Below the pieces are notes generated by a model, which worked only from the letters and a program-made list of their open reading frames with translations, ran no database searches and was not told the DNA's origin. Positions 1-3,957 of a stretch of DNA of 6,240 bases are shown piece after piece (positions within the stretch are counted from its first letter, which is position 1; every line of letters starts with the position of its first letter). Both the position numbers and the translations under genes were made by a program. Source of the stretch: Gp13-AA77 sp036521995 (GTDB taxonomy: Bacteria > Acidobacteriota > Terriglobia > UBA7540); the NCBI GenBank assembly GCA_036521995.1, contig DATDGR010000112.1, positions 1-6,240 on the forward strand, given 5' to 3'.

Positions 1-113
1 CACACCTCCCGCCGCACCGGCGCTCCAACCGAGCCACTGATGGAGTAGGTCGTGGGTGGCTGTGGCCGTCTGAACGCCTTTTCGGCTCCTGCCTGCCCCA
101 AGGGCCCCCACAT
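1..113 (-). CDS. Partial unidentified gene, 5' end only, downstream of the pseudokinase gene
   Basis: An open frame on the minus strand starts at ATG (113-111) and runs off the left edge without a stop, giving 37 complete codons. The product begins MWGPLGQAGAEK and continues through a Pro/Arg-rich stretch to TYSISGSVGAPVRREV. The ISGSVGAPV piece loosely resembles the first strand of carboxypeptidase-regulatory/Ig-like domains, but this is far too little to assign a family. There is no signal peptide. AGGAG lies at 120-116, only two bases before the ATG, which is unusually close, so a start further in is possible. The gap to the pseudokinase stop is 24 bp and the strand is the same, so co-transcription is likely. 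The frame is also the same as the kinase gene's, with no further stop after the kinase TGA. About three quarters of third codon positions are G or C. It could still be non-coding sequence after the kinase gene. Confidence 0.4.
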   Translation of the reverse strand, partial: MWGPLGQAGAEKAFRRPQPPTTYSISGSVGAPVRREV

Positions 114-137
114 TTCTCCTGCGACCTGCCACCCCCT

Positions 138-2087
138 TCACGGCTGGCCCAAGTACTGTTGCTCGGCGTTCTTGGCGCTCTGCGCTCGCTGGATCTTGAT
201 GCGAAGCTGGAAGTTGTTGGGATCGAGTTTAAGGGGGCGCTGATAGGCCTGAATGGCGAGGTCGTACTGCCCTAGCTCGAAAAAGATGTCTCCAGCGGCC
301 ACGGCGCGCTTAACCTCGGCGGCAAGGTCTTCCGGGCTGACGGGAGGCGGTGCGGCTGTTGGCATAACAAGACGACGTTTCGCGGCTGAGCTCTGAGGGC
401 GGCTCTCTTCAGCCTGATTCGCGGCGGCAGGACTGGTACCGGCGGCACCGCCGCTTGCGGAGGGCTGAGAAGTTTCAGAAGATGGTTTCGAAGCGGGAGC
501 TGGACTTTCTGTAGTATTCGCTCCCTCCACCGTGCGAAGTTCATCCGACTTGATCGGGCTGAGCGGGCCGGAGCCGAGCCACTGAGTTTGCGCCCGGGTC
601 AAGAAGAACCAAACCCCAGCAACCACGATTAGCAGGGATAGAGTGGCCCATACCCAGCGGCCCCGGTGCGTGGGCTTGGGCGGCTGAGCCTTGAACAGGA
701 CGGAGGTTGAATCTTGCCGGGCAGAAGGTTGGTTGGCGGTAGCCGCCACGGCAACTGCTCCCGCGGCCGGCACGGCAGGCTCCTGAGCCACGGCCACCTC
801 AAAGACGGAGTTCGGAGTGGACTGGGCGGCCGAGGCGGGAACAGCGGCGGTTTCAGAGATCAAAGCGTTCAGCGCCGCTTCGGGCGAGGCGGGCAAGACA
901 GGCAAGGGCGGCAGTTCAGGCCCTTCGTTCCCGGGCGCGGGGGCCACAACCGCGACCGCCTCGGCGGCGTCAACCTGGACAGGGCTGATGGCGCTGATCT
1001 CCGCAGATTGAGCCACGCCCAGCAGAGCTCGTGACGCCATCTCGTCTTCAGCCAGCTTGATCTTCTCGATGACCGCACGCGCCGTGGCGGGCCGCAGCTC
1101 CGGCCGCTTCTCAAGAAGCTGCACAACCAGGTTCATCAGCGGCTCGGGAGGCTCCGCACGGCCTCCAAGGGACAGCGGTAACGGCGCGTCTTCGAGGTGC
1201 GATACCAGGGGTGCCAAGTCAGCCTCGGCGATCGAGGCCAGACTCCCGGTATCAGCTGCCGGCTGCCAGAAGGGCAAGCGGCCGGTCAGCATATGGTAGA
1301 TCAGGACGCCAAGCGAATAAAGGTCGGCACGCGCATCGAGGCGATCAAGATGTCTGCCGAGCGCCTGCTCCGGCGAGCAATAGGCCGCGTGAAGCGGGAT
1401 CAGATCGCGCAGGCTCAAGCGGGCGCATGAGGGCCCGTTTCTTTCCCGGCTCGCCCGCACCGAAACGGTTCCGAAGCCCTGCACCTTCACCCGTTCCCCC
1501 TCGGCCCGGCCTGAGGCCAGCCCGGAGACTAGAATATTGGACGGGCTCAGTCCGAGATGGAGCAGGCCAACCTCGTGAGCAACTACTAGGGCCGTCGCGA
1601 TCTGGCGGGCGATCGAGCAAGCGCGCAGAGTTTCAAGCGGTCCTTCGGCGCACATCAACTCGGCGAGGCTTGTCCCTGCAGCCACCTCTGTTACCACGAA
1701 CGGACGCCCGTCTTCCGCATCTCCGCAGGCCTCGATGCCAACCAGGTTGGGATGAGCGACTTTCTGCAGCAGCCAGGCGGTGCGGCGGAACTCTTGGGCC
1801 GCCGCGGCGTCTCGGGCGATGCCGGCTCGCAAGGCACGCAAGGACCGGGGCTCATCGAGTTCGAGGCTGCGCACCCGGTAAACCCGGGCAACTTCGTCGT
1901 CGCCGGTCTGGGCAAAGATGACGTACTTACCGCCAATCACTTTCCCGGGGGGCCATGCGTCTTTTCCGTGATCCTCGTACTCGCGGAACGAACTGCCGTC
2001 CGGTTGCAGCGAGCTGCCATCGTGAGGGCAGAGCCTGAAATCCGGTGGGTAAGTCAAGTGGCAAGCTGGACAAGTCCTGCTCTGCAT
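138..2087 (-). CDS. Zinc-ribbon/pseudokinase/TPR membrane protein (Ser/Thr kinase-like fold, degenerate active site)
   Basis: This 649-residue protein has the layout of a bacterial PknB-like receptor. Residues 6-24 hold a zinc-ribbon-like motif (C6, C9, C20, then PHDG). The kinase fold spans about 53-340. Retained fold features are HPNLV (112-116), hinge E134, N184, SPEQ (238-241), the F-helix Asp of RADLYSLG (D255) and R332. The catalytic residues are gone: the glycine loop reads TGDDEVARVY, the VAIK Lys is R84, the alpha-C Glu is T103, HRD is H177-L-G, its Lys is S181, and DFG is G204-F-G. An Ala/Pro/Val-rich linker (about 360-470) leads to one transmembrane helix (about 478-496). After that come a Ser/Ala/Pro-rich stretch and a TPR-like unit (about 594-632). 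The kinase fold should be cytoplasmic and the TPR periplasmic. By the known chemistry of the family, phosphotransfer is unlikely; a binding or scaffold role is inferred. The ATG is chosen because the Cys motif follows at once. It is transcribed divergently from the phosphatase gene. Confidence 0.93.
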   Translation of the reverse strand: MQSRTCPACHLTYPPDFRLCPHDGSSLQPDGSSFREYEDHGKDAWPPGKVIGGKYVIFAQTGDDEVARVYRVRSLELDEPRSLRALRAGIARDAAAAQEFRRTAWLLQKVAHPNLVGIEACGDAEDGRPFVVTEVAAGTSLAELMCAEGPLETLRACSIARQIATALVVAHEVGLLHLGLSPSNILVSGLASGRAEGERVKVQGFGTVSVRASRERNGPSCARLSLRDLIPLHAAYCSPEQALGRHLDRLDARADLYSLGVLIYHMLTGRLPFWQPAADTGSLASIAEADLAPLVSHLEDAPLPLSLGGRAEPPEPLMNLVVQLLEKRPELRPATARAVIEKIKLAEDEMASRALLGVAQSAEISAISPVQVDAAEAVAVVAPAPGNEGPELPPLPVLPASPEAALNALISETAAVPASAAQSTPNSVFEVAVAQEPAVPAAGAVAVAATANQPSARQDSTSVLFKAQPPKPTHRGRWVWATLSLLIVVAGVWFFLTRAQTQWLGSGPLSPIKSDELRTVEGANTTESPAPASKPSSETSQPSASGGAAGTSPAAANQAEESRPQSSAAKRRLVMPTAAPPPVSPEDLAAEVKRAVAAGDIFFELGQYDLAIQAYQRPLKLDPNNFQLRIKIQRAQSAKNAEQQYLGQP

Positions 2088-2113
2088 GGGGGCTGGCCTA
2101 ATTGGGCACCTCG

Positions 2114-2122
2114 ATTATAACA
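2114..2122 (-). promoter_or_regulatory. Extended -10 promoter element for the pseudokinase gene
   Basis: On the minus strand this reads TGTTATAAT, a perfect TATAAT preceded by TG and one base (extended -10). The best -35 candidate 17 bp upstream, GTGCGA at 2142-2137, matches TTGACA at only three of six positions, which an extended -10 can tolerate. Transcription would start near 2107 and leave a leader of about 20 bases. That leader has only a weak AGG and no proper Shine-Dalgarno. Confidence 0.5.
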
Positions 2123-2389
2123 GCCGGTGTCCAGTCTCGCACGAGGCCCGCCATACGATCGGCCCGCCGGGAAAGGCGGTCGCGTACCACCGCGATTCCG
2201 CAGATTGAGGTCGCCGCGGCCGGGCGAGGGCTGGTAGCCGGACATTCGGGGTGGCAGACGATCTCGATCCCGATCAGATACCGCGCCACCATCAGAAATA
2301 TCCTGAAATGCGGCACGGTGACTGCGACTCACGAAAGCCAGTATGGTATGACAATCTGGAGCCTGCCCGAGACGTTACTGGCTTCGGGT

Positions 2390-2395
2390 TATAAT
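2390..2395 (+). promoter_or_regulatory. -10 element for the VOC-phosphatase gene, probably giving a leaderless mRNA
   Basis: A perfect TATAAT ends at 2395 and the ATG begins at 2403. A usual -10 to start-site distance puts the first transcribed base at about 2402-2403, on or next to the A of the ATG. The seven bases between (CACGCCG) contain no Shine-Dalgarno, which agrees with leaderless translation. No good -35 box lies at the expected distance. The element shares TTATAATC with the divergent promoter on the other strand. Confidence 0.5.
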
Positions 2396-2402
2396 CACGC
2401 CG

Positions 2403-3707
2403 ATGGGCAACTTTCCTTCAACCCCTGAAGCTGCCCCAGCCGCCGTTCACCAGGATCGGCAAGATCCCTACCTGCGTATTCAATCGGTCACCATTTTCGT
2501 TCGCGACGTGGATCGAAGCCTGCGATTTTATCTAGATCAACTTGGATTCGTTCTGGTCTTTGACGGCCGCGTTCAATCCGGTCGCCGCTTTGTAACGGTT
2601 GCCCCTCCCGACGGGACCGCTAACCTGACGCTGCTGGCGCCCGAGCCAAACTCCGAAGCCTACAAGCTCATTGGACGGCCCACGCTTGTTACGTTTGTAA
2701 CCGGAGATGTGCTCGCCAAGTTCCGCGAATGGCGTAAGCGCGGGGTCCGCTTTCAGCACACGCCGCGCCTGAAGCGCCTGCAGTATCAAGTGCGGGTGGC
2801 GACGCCGCCTTCGACAGACCCATCGATGCCGCTTGCAGAGCCGGCACCGATTTGGGGCGGAGTGTTCACGCGCTTCAAGGATGTGGACGGGAATTCCTTC
2901 TCGCTAGTGAGCTTTGACGAGCTGAGCCGGGAACTTGAAGCGCAACGCCAGTTGGCTGCCGAGAAGCTCGACGCTGAACGACGCGCCGCCCAGGAACTGG
3001 AGATTGCAAAACAAGTGCAAGCCAGGTTGTTCCCCCAAACGCTCCCGCCCCTTCGAACGCTTGAATACTCGGGTATCTGCATCCAGGCTCGCCAAGTAGG
3101 CGGCGATTACTACGATTTTCTTCATCTCGGTGCAGAACGGGTGGGCTTCGTAATTGGCGACATTTCCGGGAAAGGGATCGCCGCCGCTCTTTTGATGGCC
3201 AATCTGCAGGCGAACCTGCGCAGCCAGTGCGCCGTCGCCCTAGATCAGCCGCAGCGCTTCCTGCGCTCCGTGAACCAGCTTTTTTACGACAACACGGCCG
3301 ACAGCTCCTATGCCACCCTGTTCTTTGGCGAATACGACGATCAAGCACGGCGCTTGCGCTACGCAAGCTGTGGACATCTCTCCGCTCTACTCCTGCGGCA
3401 CGATAACGCTCTTGAACGCCTCGATTCCACGGGCACGGTGCTGGGACTCTTCAAAGATTGGGATTGCTCGATCGAGGAACGCCGGCTCTGCTCCGGGGAT
3501 ACACTCGTACTCTACACCGACGGCATCACCGAATCGTTCAACGGAGCCGGAGAAGAATTTGGAGAGCAGCGCCTAGTGGAGGCGTTGTGGCCACATCGTG
3601 AATCGTCTCCACAGACCTTGCTTCGGGCAGCGGTTGATGAAGTGCGGCAGTTCAGCCCTCATGAACAGCACGACGACATCACCTTGATCGTTGCCAAGTG
3701 CAGATGA
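2403..3707 (+). CDS. VOC-domain / SpoIIE-type (PPM) protein phosphatase fusion
   Basis: This 434-residue soluble protein has no signal peptide or transmembrane segment. Residues about 25-170 form a VOC (glyoxalase/bleomycin-resistance) fold with SVTIFVRDVDRSLRFYLDQL near the start (28-47) and FKDVDGNSFSLVSFDE near the end (158-173). The usual metal ligands in the first and last strands (His and Glu) appear as S28 and S167, so ligand binding is more likely than metal enzyme activity. A charged helix (about 172-207) leads into the motif IAKQVQARLFPQTLPP, typical of the start of SpoIIE domains. The phosphatase domain (about 208-434) keeps the metal-binding Asp motifs GGDYYDF (233-239), GDISGKG (252-258), YTDGITE (371-377) and HDDIT (423-427), plus SCGH (322-325). 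It should remove phosphate from Ser/Thr of a partner, classically a STAS anti-sigma antagonist, though none is encoded here. The VOC domain is inferred to be the sensor. The start fits the adjacent -10 element and leaves about 24 residues before the VOC fold. Confidence 0.95.
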   Translation: MGNFPSTPEAAPAAVHQDRQDPYLRIQSVTIFVRDVDRSLRFYLDQLGFVLVFDGRVQSGRRFVTVAPPDGTANLTLLAPEPNSEAYKLIGRPTLVTFVTGDVLAKFREWRKRGVRFQHTPRLKRLQYQVRVATPPSTDPSMPLAEPAPIWGGVFTRFKDVDGNSFSLVSFDELSRELEAQRQLAAEKLDAERRAAQELEIAKQVQARLFPQTLPPLRTLEYSGICIQARQVGGDYYDFLHLGAERVGFVIGDISGKGIAAALLMANLQANLRSQCAVALDQPQRFLRSVNQLFYDNTADSSYATLFFGEYDDQARRLRYASCGHLSALLLRHDNALERLDSTGTVLGLFKDWDCSIEERRLCSGDTLVLYTDGITESFNGAGEEFGEQRLVEALWPHRESSPQTLLRAAVDEVRQFSPHEQHDDITLIVAKCR

Positions 3708-3833
3708 GATAGGTTGCGATCGAGCCAGCCGAGCGTTACGAAGGGCCATTCTCGTCAGGAAGCCGCCATAGTATCCGAATTCACTCTTGTGCCAACCGCT
3801 TGGAATAAGTACGGCTTCCGCAAGGGTACGAGC

Positions 3834-3863
3834 TTGACACTTCTCGGTTGCGGTTCCTACACT
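3834..3863 (+). promoter_or_regulatory. Sigma70-type promoter for the TonB-dependent receptor gene
   Basis: A perfect -35 box TTGACA (3834-3839) is followed after 18 bp by TACACT (3858-3863), which matches TATAAT at four of six positions. Transcription would start near 3870 and give a leader of about 88 bases. The element lies in the 250-bp gap after the phosphatase stop, so the receptor need not depend on read-through. I see no clear terminator between the phosphatase stop and this promoter. Confidence 0.5.
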
Positions 3864-3940
3864 GCAAGCAGGGGGGTTATTGGAGCACTTAACGCAGAAA
3901 CGCTAAAGCGATTGATATTCCGTCGAATGCGAGATTCGCA

Positions 3941-3947
3941 AGGGAGG
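3941..3947 (+). promoter_or_regulatory. Ribosome binding site of the receptor gene
   Basis: AGGGAGG lies ten bases before ATG 3958 and seven before the in-frame GTG 3955, so it supports this start region and does not separate the two codons. Just before it, TGCGA-GAT-TCGCA (3928-3940) could form a five-base-pair hairpin, and an alternative CGAAT/ATTCG pairing (3924-3928 with 3934-3938) overlaps it. Both are short and may be chance. Confidence 0.6.
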
Positions 3948-3957
3948 ACGTTTAGTG

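Larger units (their letters stand above)
2088..2402. other. Divergent intergenic control region
   Basis: These 315 bp separate the start codons of two divergent genes. They hold a TATAAT on the minus strand near the pseudokinase start and one on the plus strand next to the phosphatase start. Three tandem copies of CGATC with a 6-bp period lie at 2259-2276. A minus-strand frame of 64 codons (ATG 2292-2290, TAG 2100-2098) has AGGA eight bases before its start and ends 10 bp before the pseudokinase ATG. It resembles nothing I know, so I do not call it a gene. I see no tRNA, terminator, long inverted repeat or mobile-element end. Confidence 0.7.

Noticed and set aside
52..243. A 63-codon plus-strand frame at the left edge
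   Set aside because: It is antisense to the end of the kinase-like gene and to the more plausible minus-strand gene start. It shows no motif.
1211..1921. A 236-codon open frame on the plus strand, rich in Arg, Pro and Ser
   Set aside because: It is antisense to the kinase-like gene and has the composition of a shadow frame, with no recognisable motif.
138..2087. Annotation as an active Ser/Thr protein kinase
   Set aside because: The overall fold fits, but the VAIK Lys, HRD Asp and DFG Asp are all replaced, so calling it an active kinase would mislead.
2102..2428. A 108-codon plus-strand frame across the divergent region
   Set aside because: It overlaps both promoters and the start of the phosphatase gene in another frame, and resembles no protein family I know.
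2403..2915. The VOC domain as a glyoxalase, dioxygenase or resistance enzyme
   Set aside because: The positions of the usual first His and last Glu metal ligands are Ser, and the domain is fused to a phosphatase, so a sensor role is more likely.
2875..3366. A 163-codon minus-strand frame
   Set aside because: It is antisense to the phosphatase domain, and its Arg/Ser/Gly-rich product is typical of a shadow.
3708..3833. A possible Rho-independent terminator after the phosphatase gene
   Set aside because: I found no GC-rich stem followed by a T run in this stretch.
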